Shown here: positions 16,712 to 25,924 of the stretch, one piece after another
How the letters are laid out: each line of letters opens with the position of its first letter
Position numbering within the stretch: position 1 is the stretch's first letter
NCBI GenBank assembly: GCA_000431235.1
Contig: HF988734.1
Coordinates: 62,001-126,000, forward strand
Reading direction: 5' to 3'
Origin: Coprobacillus sp. CAG:698
Lineage (GTDB): Bacteria; Bacillota_I; Bacilli_A; ML615J-28; CAG-698
DNA length: 64,000 nucleotides
Notes under the pieces: generated by a model
What the model was told of the DNA's origin: nothing
The model's database searches: none
What the model saw: only the letters and a program-made list of their open reading frames with translations
Program-made: the position numbers and the translations under genes

Positions 16712-18625
16712 ATGAAAATTAAATTTTTAGACGGAAGCGTAAAAGAATTTGAAAATGGAATGAGTGCAGGGAAAATAGCAATGGCTATTTCCCCAAGTTT
16801 AGCTAAAAAAAGTGTGGTTGCTAAAGTTAATGGAGTATTAGTTGATTTAGATAAACCAATCAATGAAGATAGCGAATTAGAATTAGTTTTAAAAGAAAGT
16901 AGTGAAGCATATGCTGTTTTAAATCATTCATGTAGTCATTTACTTGCTTCAGCAATTCACAAATTATATCCAAAAGCAATGTTTGGAGTAGGACCTAATA
17001 TTGAAGAAGGTTTCTATTATGATATAAACCCAGGCGAAGGAATTACAATTACAGAAGCAGATTTTTCAAAAATTGAAAAAGAAATGCAAAGATTAGTAGC
17101 AGCAGATTTAAAATTTGAACGTAAAGAAGTATCAAAAGAAGAAGCTCTAAAAATGTTTGCAAACGATAAATATAAAACAGAACTAATTAATGAATTACCA
17201 GAAGGCGAAATAATCTCGGTTTATACTGATGGTGATTATAGTGATTTCTGCAGAGGTCCTCATGTTCCATCAACAAAATATTTGAAAAACTTCAAATTAC
17301 TTGCTGTAAGTGGTGCATATTGGCGTGGCGATAGCAAAAATGAACAATTACAAAGAATTTATGGTACATGTTTCTTTACACCAGAAGAATTAACTAAACA
17401 TCTAGAAATTCTAAAAGAACGTGAAGCACGTGATCATCGTAAACTAGGAAAAGAATTAGAATTGTTTATGCTTTCTGAATATGGTCCTGGTTTCCCATTC
17501 TGGTTACCAAAAGGAATGATTCTTCGCCGTACTCTAGAAAACTATTGGGTAAAAATCCATTTACGTGAAGGATATCAATTAATTCAAACACCTATTATGT
17601 TAAACAAAGAATTATGGGAAATATCTGGTCACTGGGCAAATTATCGTGAAAATATGTATACTTCAACAATCGATGGTCATGAATTTGCAATCAAACCAAT
17701 GAATTGTCCTGGTGGTATGCTAGTTTATAAGAACAGTTTACATTCATATAAAAACTTCCCACTAAAAGTTGGTGAGTTAGGTCTAGTACACCGTCATGAG
17801 GCCAGTGGAGCTTTAAATGGTTTATTTAGAGTTCGTAACTTTACTCAAGATGATGCTCACATCTTTATGTGCGAAAGTCAAATCGTAACAGAAGTTGGAA
17901 AACTAATCAAACTATTTGATGAAATTTATTCAACATTTGGTTTAGAGTATAGTATTGTTCTCTCAACAAGACCTGAAAACAAGTACATAGGTAAAATTGA
18001 AACATGGAATATTGCTGAAAAAGCTCTTGCTGATGCTTGTACTTCTGTAGGCAGAGAGTTCAAAATAAATCCTGGAGATGGCGCATTCTATGGACCTAAA
18101 CTAGACTTTAAATTAAGAGATTCAATGAATCGTGTATGGCAATGTGGAACAATCCAATTAGATATGCAATTACCTGAAAGATTCGATTTAACATATATCG
18201 ATGAAAAAGGTGAAAAAGCTCGTCCAGTAATGCTTCATCGTGCTATATTTGGTTCACTAGAAAGATTTATTGGTATTATTACTGAACACTTTGGTGGAGC
18301 TTTCCCAACATGGCTTGCTCCTGTTCAAGTTAAATTAATTCCAGTTAATAACCAATATCATTTAGACTATGTTAATAAACTAAAAGATTTATTCTTTGCA
18401 GAAGATATTAGAGTTGAAGTTGATGATCGTGAAGAAAAATTAGGATATAAAATTCGTGAAGCTCAAACAAAGAAAATACCTTATCAATTAGTAATTGGCG
18501 ACAAAGAAGTAAGTGAAGAAAGAATCACTTATCGTCGATATGGTCAAGATGCCCAAGTAAATGTATCAGTTGATGAATTCTTACAAATGATAAAAGAAGA
18601 AATTAGAACAATGAAAAGGTTATAA
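16712..18625 (+). CDS. thrS: threonyl-tRNA synthetase
   Basis: Class II synthetase that charges tRNA-Thr. The 637 residues show the full bacterial layout: N-terminal TGS domain (~1-62), the editing/SAD domain with the HSCSHLLASAI (HxxxH) motif, and the catalytic core with motif 1 (RRTLENYWVKIH), motif 2 (VHRHEASGALNGLFRVR) and motif 3 (MLHRAIFGSLERFIG). Zn ligands Cys (MNCPGG), His (DDAHIF) and a later His are present. The anticodon domain is at the end. It is controlled by the upstream T-box, and its place after dnaI matches B. subtilis. Confidence 0.97.
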   Translation: MKIKFLDGSVKEFENGMSAGKIAMAISPSLAKKSVVAKVNGVLVDLDKPINEDSELELVLKESSEAYAVLNHSCSHLLASAIHKLYPKAMFGVGPNIEEGFYYDINPGEGITITEADFSKIEKEMQRLVAADLKFERKEVSKEEALKMFANDKYKTELINELPEGEIISVYTDGDYSDFCRGPHVPSTKYLKNFKLLAVSGAYWRGDSKNEQLQRIYGTCFFTPEELTKHLEILKEREARDHRKLGKELELFMLSEYGPGFPFWLPKGMILRRTLENYWVKIHLREGYQLIQTPIMLNKELWEISGHWANYRENMYTSTIDGHEFAIKPMNCPGGMLVYKNSLHSYKNFPLKVGELGLVHRHEASGALNGLFRVRNFTQDDAHIFMCESQIVTEVGKLIKLFDEIYSTFGLEYSIVLSTRPENKYIGKIETWNIAEKALADACTSVGREFKINPGDGAFYGPKLDFKLRDSMNRVWQCGTIQLDMQLPERFDLTYIDEKGEKARPVMLHRAIFGSLERFIGIITEHFGGAFPTWLAPVQVKLIPVNNQYHLDYVNKLKDLFFAEDIRVEVDDREEKLGYKIREAQTKKIPYQLVIGDKEVSEERITYRRYGQDAQVNVSVDEFLQMIKEEIRTMKRL

Positions 18626-18637
18626 GAGGGGTTATAA

Positions 18638-19474
18638 ATGGATTTAGTAAAAAGATATCGCTATTTATTCTTTCTAATAGGAGCATTAATTTTACTTGTA
18701 ATTGGTTCATTATTTGGTATGTTTCCTGTATGTCTAATAGCATATAAAAAATTTGGCTATAGTTTGCAATTTACGCAAAAAATACTGGTCTTATTTTCAA
18801 ACTATTATAGTACAGAAATATTTGAAAATGGTCAAACATACGCTCAGTTTGCAAGTGAGTATTTTACCCTCAATCCAGACTATTTTAATGCTGCTAAACA
18901 TTTATCTGCTTTACTTCAGTTATTCTCGTATGCTCCGCTTGTTATCTTTATAGGTGTTTTCTTGTGGAAAGATCTATTAGAAGATGCCAAAAAAATGAAA
19001 AGTGAGTTTGGAAGAAACATGCTGATTGTTTTAATAGGTTTCATCTCGATGCTTGCTCTTTCATATATGGTAAATATAATTTATGCAATTCTTGGAGATA
19101 GTGGAACAAGTGTTAATGAAAGTACACTTCAATTGATGATGCAATCAACGGGTAAATGGTATTTATTAATAGCAGTTGTTATATTTGCTCCAATATGTGA
19201 AGAAATAGTATTTAGAAAACTAATAATAGATACATTTGAAAAATCATTCAAACTAAATTCTACTATTGCTATTTGTGTTTCCGCATTTATTTTCGCTTTT
19301 ATTCACGTTACTGATTGCCAAAGTTTCGTATATATCTTTCAGTATCTAGCCCTCGCCTTTCCTCTTTGTTTAGTTTATCATTTTTCAAAAAACAACATAT
19401 ATGTGTCAATAAGTGTTCATATGTTAAATAATTTATTAGTGGGCATTATGTATCTAGTACAATATGGAATCTAA
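18638..19474 (+). CDS. CPBP family intramembrane glutamic endopeptidase
   Basis: A 278-residue polytopic membrane protein with about seven hydrophobic spans. The CPBP (Abi/CAAX) motifs are present: EEIVFRKL (EExxxR, ~190) and FAFIHVTD (FxxxH, ~223), with a final HMLNN-containing segment. Members are intramembrane proteases with varied roles (CAAX processing, bacteriocin immunity, signalling); this one cannot be specified. GAGGGG precedes the ATG and the last 11 bases overlap the TPR gene, so the two are co-translated. Confidence 0.9.
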   Translation: MDLVKRYRYLFFLIGALILLVIGSLFGMFPVCLIAYKKFGYSLQFTQKILVLFSNYYSTEIFENGQTYAQFASEYFTLNPDYFNAAKHLSALLQLFSYAPLVIFIGVFLWKDLLEDAKKMKSEFGRNMLIVLIGFISMLALSYMVNIIYAILGDSGTSVNESTLQLMMQSTGKWYLLIAVVIFAPICEEIVFRKLIIDTFEKSFKLNSTIAICVSAFIFAFIHVTDCQSFVYIFQYLALAFPLCLVYHFSKNNIYVSISVHMLNNLLVGIMYLVQYGI

Positions 19475-20384
19475 CGAATATAATAAGTTAATAAAAAAAG
19501 CACAAGAGTACGCTGAAAAAGAAGATTACTTAGAAGCAATTGCTATATATAAAATGGCATTTAAATATGAAATACATTCAAATGATTATGCTGATTTAAT
19601 ATATTATTATTTAAGAGCTGATAAGTTAGAAGAAGCTTTAGTGACTATAAAGGACTATCTTAAGTTAACTCATGGTGAATATTTAGGATATTACTATTAT
19701 GGTGAATACTATGCTAAACAAAATGATTATAAAAATGCAATAAAGAAGTATAAAATAGCTTTACGCAAAGGCTTATGGGAAGTAAACTATAGAATAGGAT
19801 TTTGTTATCAAGAACTTAGTGAAAATAACCAAAAGTATTTAAACAAAGCTCTTAAGTATTATAAGAATGTTATAAAAAGAAGTGGCTATGACTATGATAC
19901 TTATTTCAATATATCTTTAGTTTATGAGCGAAAGAAAAAAATAAAAAAGGCTTTATCATATGCTTTAACAGCATATTCAAATAATAAAGAATATCCAGAT
20001 ATTGCTTTTAATATTGGAAATCTATATGCAAGACTTAAAGAATATGAAAATATGGAAAAGTATTACTTATTAGAAATTGCTAATGCTAATCCTAACTATA
20101 GAGCCTTTTATAACTTAGCTCTTTATTACAAAGAAATAAAAGAATATGAGAAAGCTCAAGAATATTACATCAAAGGATTAGGCTACTGTAAAGATGATTA
20201 TCGTATATGGTATAATCTTGGATGTTTATATTCAATTATGGAAAAATATAAAAAAGCATCTGATTGTTTTTATAGTTCATATTTATTGAATGATAAAACT
20301 ATTGACTATATAATAGCAGATGATGAAACACAAGAGTTTATTAAATCTTCAGAGTTTGAAGACTTGAAACATAAAACAAAATAA
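19464..20384 (+). CDS. tetratricopeptide-repeat protein
   Basis: A 306-residue soluble protein built almost entirely of TPR helical pairs. Successive units are recognisable (YLEAIAIYKMAF, YKNAIKKYKIAL, LNKALKYYKNVI, YEKAQEYYIKGL, YKKASDCFYSSY), with the W/Y-G-A-Y positions of the 34-residue repeat. TPRs are protein-interaction scaffolds; the partner is unknown. Translational coupling to the preceding CPBP protease suggests they may act together, which is inference. Confidence 0.88.
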   Translation: MESNEYNKLIKKAQEYAEKEDYLEAIAIYKMAFKYEIHSNDYADLIYYYLRADKLEEALVTIKDYLKLTHGEYLGYYYYGEYYAKQNDYKNAIKKYKIALRKGLWEVNYRIGFCYQELSENNQKYLNKALKYYKNVIKRSGYDYDTYFNISLVYERKKKIKKALSYALTAYSNNKEYPDIAFNIGNLYARLKEYENMEKYYLLEIANANPNYRAFYNLALYYKEIKEYEKAQEYYIKGLGYCKDDYRIWYNLGCLYSIMEKYKKASDCFYSSYLLNDKTIDYIIADDETQEFIKSSEFEDLKHKTK

Positions 20385-20407
20385 AGGCGTTATCAGCGCC
20401 TTTTTAG
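20383..20407 (+). terminator. intrinsic terminator after the TPR gene
   Basis: AAAGGCG pairs with CGCCTTT around a 7-base loop and is followed by T residues, starting in the TPR stop codon. Confidence 0.85.
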
Positions 20408-20447
20408 TTTGTATATATAGTTAATTGGTAGTCGTTATTTAAAGGTG

Positions 20448-21746
20448 TTATTTTTCAATACAAAAAATAGCATATAGAGGAATGGATTTAATTCCATTTT
20501 CAAAGCCAAAGTTCTTTAAAGATAATCTTAAAGAATATTTTGGTAAGTATTTGTTTATATAGACTGATAAACTCCTTGAACGTGTATTATCAGATGCTTT
20601 TACTTCAATAGGAATTATATCATCTTTTATTCTGGAAATGAAATCAACTTCTGCTTGATTTCCACTTGTCCAGTAATATAAACTTAACCCATTACTTGTT
20701 AGCTGATTATAAACATAGTTTTCTGTTAACCCACCCTTAAAGTTTGATAGTAAAATATTATCTCTTTGAATATCATCAAAGTGAATATCTTGACTTGCAG
20801 AGCACAATCCAACATCATTCATGTAGAATTTGAAATCTGTTAGGGATCTATAAGCATTAAGAGGTAAGTTTATTTGCTCAACACGATATAATCTGCTCGC
20901 AATACCAGACAAACATAACCATTCAATAGCTCCTTCGAATTCAGATGCCCTTCCTCCAGATTTCACATATTTATATTGAAACTTTTTATTTTCTTTTGCA
21001 AGTTGCGTACTGATATTTTTATAAACAATTTTTGTTTTAGGAATCTCTGATTGTTTATTATATTTACTCATATCATTTTGATAAGCTTCTAAAACAGACA
21101 TTTGAGCAATTCTTACCATCTCAACATTTTTATTTTTAATGTAATTTTCAACGACTTCAGGCATTCCACCGACATACAAATATTCTTTGTAGTATTCAAT
21201 TGCTCGTTCATGGAATAGATTATCTAGAGGTAAGTCTTTGTTAAATGATTCTTTAATTTGTTCCATTAAATAATTTTCATTGCAAGCAAGTAAGTATTCT
21301 TCAAAGTCCATTGGATACATATTTAAAAACTGTACTTTTCCGACTGGAAAAGAAAAATTGCTGCGGTTTACGCTAACACCTAGTAAAGAACCAAGGGCAA
21401 TTATGTGATATTCATTTGCTTCTTCATTGAAATACTTTAAGGATGTAATGGCTTTAGGACACGCTTGAATTTCATCAAATATAATTAAGGTATTTTTGGG
21501 TAGAATCTCTTTACGTTTATAGTTTTCTAGTTTATGAATAATGTTTGTTGGATTTAAATTATTAAAAAAGTCTTCTAAATCTTTTTCTTTTTCAAAATTA
21601 CAATAAACATAATTAACATATTCTCTTCCAGCAAATAAGTTAACAATATAAGTTTTACCTACTTGTCTAGCTCCTTGTAATATTAATGGTTTTCTGAAGT
21701 CACTATTTTTCCATTCAAGTAACTTTTGATAAATTTTACGTTCCAT
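20448..21746 (-). CDS. AAA_14/DUF4143 ATP-binding protein
   Basis: A 432-residue member of the large AAA_14 plus DUF4143 family common in gut bacteria and archaea. Walker A is LQGARQVGKTYIV (~25-32 for the GxxxxGKT core), Walker B is TLIIFDEIQACP (~87-98), and LGSLLGV is the usual sensor-like motif. The C-terminal domain has the restriction-nuclease-like YYWTSGNQAEVDFI...IPIEVKAS motif of DUF4143. The molecular role of the family is not established. AGGAGG sits upstream of the ATG. The gene is isolated on the minus strand and, unlike its neighbours, has no conserved Bacilli gene order, so it is a likely acquired gene. Confidence 0.88.
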   Translation of the reverse strand: MERKIYQKLLEWKNSDFRKPLILQGARQVGKTYIVNLFAGREYVNYVYCNFEKEKDLEDFFNNLNPTNIIHKLENYKRKEILPKNTLIIFDEIQACPKAITSLKYFNEEANEYHIIALGSLLGVSVNRSNFSFPVGKVQFLNMYPMDFEEYLLACNENYLMEQIKESFNKDLPLDNLFHERAIEYYKEYLYVGGMPEVVENYIKNKNVEMVRIAQMSVLEAYQNDMSKYNKQSEIPKTKIVYKNISTQLAKENKKFQYKYVKSGGRASEFEGAIEWLCLSGIASRLYRVEQINLPLNAYRSLTDFKFYMNDVGLCSASQDIHFDDIQRDNILLSNFKGGLTENYVYNQLTSNGLSLYYWTSGNQAEVDFISRIKDDIIPIEVKASDNTRSRSLSVYINKYLPKYSLRLSLKNFGFENGIKSIPLYAIFCIEK

Positions 21747-21855
21747 AGTAAACCTCCTTACAGTATTATTATATCATATTAGTGTATTAAAGTCAAAGAA
21801 TATTACATTTTTTAATAGATAATTTCTAGCATTTTTTACATTTTTCTACACTTAA

Positions 21856-23748
21856 CTAATTTGTATAAAGGTATACATAATTATCTTGTATAATTCTTTC
21901 TCCTTGTTTAGGTATTTGATTTATGATTTTATCACCTTTACCGATTATTTTTATTTTATAAAATGGATGAGGCAAAACTTCTTTTACATTTTTGTTTATA
22001 TAATCTTCCACAGTATAATAGAACGAATCAACATACCATCTTGAATCAATAGATATTCCTCCACTTTGTTTTTCGATGTTCATAATTGAAAAACTTTGAG
22101 TTAATACTTCTTTTACAAGAGGAGCAACAACTACACCTCCATATTGGACATAAGTTTTAGGAGCTTTGATAGCAATATAACAAGTAATTTGAGGGTTATT
22201 CATTGGCGCAATTCCCAAAAAGGAAAGAATATATGTGTTGTCAAGATATACGCCATTTACAGGTATTTGGGCTGTACCAGTTTTTCCGCCAACTCGATAT
22301 CCTTCAATATAAGCTGAACGCGCAGTTCCTAGGGAAACAACACGTTCTAAAGCAGTACAAACCACATCACTAGTTTCTTTAGAAATAACTCTTCTAACAT
22401 TTTCTACGCTTTTATAAAATACCTTACTATTTTCGATGCCAATTCCTTTTACAATATAAGGTTTATTCAGCATACCGCCATTAACAGCAGCGCAAGAAGC
22501 ATTAACGAGTTGGATAGCTGTTCCAGAGTTTCCTTGACCAAAACTAGATGTAGCAAGTTCAACGTTACCCACACGATCTAAATCAAATAATATACCTTTA
22601 GCTTCTCCCAGTAAATCAACGTTAGTCTTCTCTCCAAAACCATAGTTTTTAATGTATTTAAAAAGTTTTTCTTTTCCTAAGCGCAGGCCAATTTCCATAA
22701 ATCCAGGGTTACACGAATTTTGCATTACTTCGAAAAATGTTTCATTACCATGACCACCGGCCTTCCAGTCTCTTATTCTTGTTCCATCAACTATTCGATA
22801 TCCACAACAATTAAAATGCTCGTTTGTATTAAATACTTTTTCTTCTAAACCTGCAGTATAAGTAACAAATTTAAATGTTGAACCATATTCATAAGTCATC
22901 CAAATTGGCAAATTACGATTGTATGTTTCTTGAGGATAATTTTGATAATTAATGATATCAAAAGTAGGTCTACTAGCGATAGCAATAATTTCTGATGTCT
23001 GAGGATTCATCATAAGTCCTAGTGACTCTTCACTATCATATAACGATACTGCATTATCTAAAACAGTTTCTAAGGCAATTTGCACGTCAATATTAATTGT
23101 TAGATATATATCTATTCCATTACCGCTTTTTGTGAAAGTGTCACTTAAATTATCAATCTTTTTTCCATGAGCATCAGTAAAAATATTTAAACTCCCTTTT
23201 TCACCTCTTAAAAGGCTGTCGTAAACAAATTCAAGGCCAGTTAGACCTTGATTATCACTGCCAACAATCCCTAAAACGTGAGCTAAAGTATTGTTATATG
23301 GATAATACCTAACAACATCACCAGTAATATAAATACCTTCTATCCCAGAACTGATAATTGTTTTGGCTTTTTTAATGTCAATATTTTTACCTTCGGGTTT
23401 TATCATTTCTACGGAAACATTTTTTTCAAAGTGTTTACTAATTTTTTCTTTAGGAACATTTAAAACTGTTGATAAATAATTTATAGCATATTCCTTGTCT
23501 TTAATTTGCTTAGGAATAATTGATATTGACGGAGACAACGTATTTCCAACAATTAATTTTCCATTTGCATCAAATATACGACCTCTTTTATAGCTAACAG
23601 GAATGTTTCTAGTCCAAAGATCATAAGCTCTTTCGATATAATCTTCACCTTTACTGAAGACAACAAGACCAACTTTTCCAAGAAGAGCGATAAAAAGAGC
23701 TAAAAATATAAATACGATTATAAATAATCTTTTATGAATTGTTTTCAT
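21856..23748 (-). CDS. spoVD: class B penicillin-binding protein, SpoVD-like, with one PASTA domain
   Basis: This peptidoglycan transpeptidase has 630 residues from the ATG at 23748 (GGTGATT upstream); an in-frame ORF extends farther but without a ribosome site. Order: N-terminal membrane anchor (~7-28), dimerisation domain beginning SYKRGRIFDANGKLI, transpeptidase with STFK (active Ser), SCN and KTGTAQ motifs, then one C-terminal PASTA domain (~575-630). The single PASTA and the length fit SpoVD, which makes the spore cortex with SpoVE. FtsI/PbpB is the alternative, since the gene is outside the usual division and wall cluster. Divergent from rpiB. Confidence 0.8.
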   Translation of the reverse strand: MKTIHKRLFIIVFIFLALFIALLGKVGLVVFSKGEDYIERAYDLWTRNIPVSYKRGRIFDANGKLIVGNTLSPSISIIPKQIKDKEYAINYLSTVLNVPKEKISKHFEKNVSVEMIKPEGKNIDIKKAKTIISSGIEGIYITGDVVRYYPYNNTLAHVLGIVGSDNQGLTGLEFVYDSLLRGEKGSLNIFTDAHGKKIDNLSDTFTKSGNGIDIYLTINIDVQIALETVLDNAVSLYDSEESLGLMMNPQTSEIIAIASRPTFDIINYQNYPQETYNRNLPIWMTYEYGSTFKFVTYTAGLEEKVFNTNEHFNCCGYRIVDGTRIRDWKAGGHGNETFFEVMQNSCNPGFMEIGLRLGKEKLFKYIKNYGFGEKTNVDLLGEAKGILFDLDRVGNVELATSSFGQGNSGTAIQLVNASCAAVNGGMLNKPYIVKGIGIENSKVFYKSVENVRRVISKETSDVVCTALERVVSLGTARSAYIEGYRVGGKTGTAQIPVNGVYLDNTYILSFLGIAPMNNPQITCYIAIKAPKTYVQYGGVVVAPLVKEVLTQSFSIMNIEKQSGGISIDSRWYVDSFYYTVEDYINKNVKEVLPHPFYKIKIIGKGDKIINQIPKQGERIIQDNYVYLYTN

Positions 23749-23829
23749 GTAATCACCATTATATAATATTAACATACATGCTACTTTATAATTAAAAGAA
23801 TAAAAAACATATAAACTTGAAAAAATAAA

Positions 23830-23858
23830 TTGAAATAAAATGAAGTAAGTGATATAAT
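23830..23858 (+). promoter_or_regulatory. sigmaA-type promoter of the rpiB-upp operon
   Basis: TTGAAA (23830-23835), 17-base spacer, TATAAT (23853-23858), ending 28 bases before the rpiB ATG. Confidence 0.8.
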
Positions 23859-23886
23859 AATATAAATTAAAATGAGGTGAATAATT

Positions 23887-24315
23887 ATGAAAATTGCCAT
23901 TGGAAGCGATCATGGAGGATATTTACTAAAAGAAGATGTCAAGAAATATTTAGAAGAAAAACAAATAGAAACTATTGATTTGGGTTGTAATTCTTTAGAA
24001 AGTGTTGATTACCCATTATATGCTCAAAAAGTATGCAAATTAGTATCTAATGGCGAAGTATCAGTTGGAATTTTAGTGTGCACTACAGGAGTAGGAATGT
24101 GCATTGCCTCAAATAAAGTAAAAGGAGTACGAGCTGTACTAGTTAATAATGAAGATATGTGCAGATTAAGTCGTGAGCATAACAACTGTAATGTGTTATG
24201 CTTAGGCAGCAAATATACAACGAAAGCTATGGCTGAGAAATATATAGATATATTTTTAAGCACACCTTTTGCAGGTGGACGCCATGAACGTCGTGTTAAT
24301 ATGATTGAACAATAA
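23887..24315 (+). CDS. rpiB: ribose-5-phosphate isomerase B
   Basis: RpiB interconverts ribose-5-phosphate and ribulose-5-phosphate in the pentose phosphate pathway. At 142 residues it is the normal length, with [14 protein letters not shown] (substrate-binding Asp-His), DLGCNS, the [13 protein letters not shown] catalytic cysteine loop (~65-77) and [18 protein letters not shown] precedes the ATG. The RpiB-Upp neighbourhood occurs in B. subtilis (ywlF-glyA-ywlG-upp), supporting the call over the similar LacAB subunits. Confidence 0.94.
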   Translation: MKIAIGSDHGGYLLKEDVKKYLEEKQIETIDLGCNSLESVDYPLYAQKVCKLVSNGEVSVGILVCTTGVGMCIASNKVKGVRAVLVNNEDMCRLSREHNNCNVLCLGSKYTTKAMAEKYIDIFLSTPFAGGRHERRVNMIEQ

Positions 24316-24328
24316 AAGGAGGAACAAA

Positions 24329-24955
24329 ATGGGCAAATTAGTTGTTTTTAATCATCCACTTATTCATCACAAACTCGCACTAATAAGAGATGAAAAAACA
24401 GGAACAAAAGATTTTAGTCAAACTGTCGAAGAAATCGGTATGCTTATGGCATATGAGGTAACAAGAGATTTTCCTACTGAAGAATGTGAAACAAAAACTC
24501 CATGTGGAATAGCAAAAACAAAGAAAATTGCAAAACAAGTAGTAATTGTTCCAATTTTAAGAGCTGGCCTAGGAATGGTTGATGGAATTAGAAATCTTAT
24601 CCCTACAGCAAAGATAGGACATATTGGTTTATATCGTGATGAAGAAACATTAGAACCACATGAATACTACGTTAAGTTTCCTCAAAACATGGAAAACTCA
24701 CTAGTACTAGTTGTTGATCCTATGCTTGCAACTGGTGGAAGTGTTTGCCACGCATTAGACATCGTTAAAAAAACAGGTGCAAAAGATGTACGTTATGTTG
24801 GTTTAGTTGGAGCTCCTGAAGGTGTAAAGAAAGTACAAGAATTACATCCAGATATTGATATCTATCTTGCTTCATTAGATGAAAAGTTAAACGAAAATGG
24901 ATATATTATTCCTGGATTAGGAGATTGCGGAGATAGATTATTTGGTACAAAATAA
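24329..24955 (+). CDS. upp: uracil phosphoribosyltransferase
   Basis: Upp salvages uracil with PRPP to give UMP. The 208-residue protein has [16 protein letters not shown] at its start, the PRPP-binding loop [11 protein letters not shown] (~129-139) and the uracil-binding [13 protein letters not shown] at the C-terminus. The ATG at 24329 sits 9 bases after AAAGGAGG; an upstream in-frame start would overlap rpiB and lacks support. Its stop overlaps the next gene's start by one base. Confidence 0.96.
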   Translation: MGKLVVFNHPLIHHKLALIRDEKTGTKDFSQTVEEIGMLMAYEVTRDFPTEECETKTPCGIAKTKKIAKQVVIVPILRAGLGMVDGIRNLIPTAKIGHIGLYRDEETLEPHEYYVKFPQNMENSLVLVVDPMLATGGSVCHALDIVKKTGAKDVRYVGLVGAPEGVKKVQELHPDIDIYLASLDEKLNENGYIIPGLGDCGDRLFGTK

Positions 24956-25176
24956 TGGATAAACATATTATTTATATATTAATATGGGAAGTATTAGTTT
25001 TTGTTACTATATTCTCATTAATGTTTTACGCTTTGCAAGCATTAGATTTCTCAAAGATATTTAAACAAAATAGCACTACACAAATTAAAATTGTTATTAT
25101 GGCAGTATCAGCTTCAGTAGCTTTTGGTATTGCAAGCGGAATTGGAGAAATATTAAAATTAATTATTGAAATATAA
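24955..25176 (+). CDS. ywzB: DUF1146 small membrane protein (YwzB family)
   Basis: A 73-residue protein with two membrane spans (~8-28 and ~48-70), matching the DUF1146/YwzB family of Firmicutes, whose members sit between the atp/upp region and spoIID-spoIIQ. Here it lies directly after upp (ATGA-type overlap with upp's stop) and before a spoIIQ homologue, the same order with the atp genes and spoIID missing. No function is established for the family. Confidence 0.78.
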   Translation: MDKHIIYILIWEVLVFVTIFSLMFYALQALDFSKIFKQNSTTQIKIVIMAVSASVAFGIASGIGEILKLIIEI

Positions 25177-25243
25177 AATAAATATTTATAAATAAATGTA
25201 TATTATTTTTATCATCGTAAATAATACATTTGAGGTGATAAAA

Positions 25244-25888
25244 ATGAAAAAGATATTAAATGCATTTAGTAAAGAAAAAGTTCAAAAATTACTTTTTCTT
25301 GCGATGATTGTTTTAGTGTTTGGTGTTTTTATGTTTTCAATTTTTAAAAGCAATAATACTGATAAACCTAACCCAGATGATCCAGATATAAATAATCCTG
25401 ATAATCCAACTCCTGATAATCCAACTCCTGATAAACCAGAACCTGAAAAATACAAGGCTCCATGCGATAATTTATCATGTAGCATAATTAGGCATTTCTA
25501 TTCTCTTGAAGATGATGCTGCAACTCAAGAAATGTCACTAATTCAAATAGGCTCTAAATATCAAATGAGCAGAGGTATTACCTACAAGAAAGAAGATGAT
25601 TCTTCATTTGACGTATGTGCAACATTAAGTGGTACAGTAACAAATGTTCAAGAATCTCCACTTTATGGAAATGTAATCACAATAGATCATGGGAATAATA
25701 TAAAATCTGAGTATTTAGGTGTATCAAAAGTGCTTGTGAAAACTGGAGATACTGTAAAACAAGGTCAAACAATCGCATCAAGTGGTCAAGCTGAATATGA
25801 TAAAGTTGCATCAAACCATGTTCATTTCCGCGTATCAATTGATGGAAAATTTGTTGACCCAGAGGATATTCTTGGAAAAGAAAAATAA
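25244..25888 (+). CDS. spoIIQ: SpoIIQ-like LytM/M23-fold sporulation protein
   Basis: SpoIIQ is the forespore half of the SpoIIQ-SpoIIIAH channel joining the two sporangial compartments. The 214-residue protein has a membrane anchor (~14-33), a Pro/Asp/Asn linker of repeated PDNPTP units (~40-63), and a LytM domain (~100-210) with FDVCATLSGTVTNV, HGNNIKSEY and the HVHF motif. The first zinc-ligand motif (HxxxD) is replaced by SRGITY, as in B. subtilis SpoIIQ, so it is likely structural, not catalytic. GAGGTG precedes the ATG at 25244. Gene order after ywzB supports the identity; an active M23 peptidase is the less likely alternative. Confidence 0.85.
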   Translation: MKKILNAFSKEKVQKLLFLAMIVLVFGVFMFSIFKSNNTDKPNPDDPDINNPDNPTPDNPTPDKPEPEKYKAPCDNLSCSIIRHFYSLEDDAATQEMSLIQIGSKYQMSRGITYKKEDDSSFDVCATLSGTVTNVQESPLYGNVITIDHGNNIKSEYLGVSKVLVKTGDTVKQGQTIASSGQAEYDKVASNHVHFRVSIDGKFVDPEDILGKEK

Positions 25889-25895
25889 AAAATAA

Positions 25896-25922
25896 GAGGC
25901 TATTTTGTGTAGCCCTTTTTTT
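25896..25922 (+). terminator. intrinsic terminator after spoIIQ
   Basis: GGCTA pairs with TAGCC around TTTTGTG and runs into seven T residues. It also lies at the 3' end of the convergent ABC gene. Confidence 0.75.
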
Positions 25923-25924
25923 GG

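Noticed and set aside
23749..23913. A 55-residue N-terminal extension of the SpoVD-like PBP
   Set aside because: The extension overlaps rpiB's start and its promoter, and has no ribosome site, while the ATG at 23748 has one and begins the usual anchor.
25372..25443. The PDNPTP repeats in SpoIIQ as a repeat element or assembly artefact
   Set aside because: They keep the frame and form a typical Pro-rich linker between a membrane anchor and an external domain.
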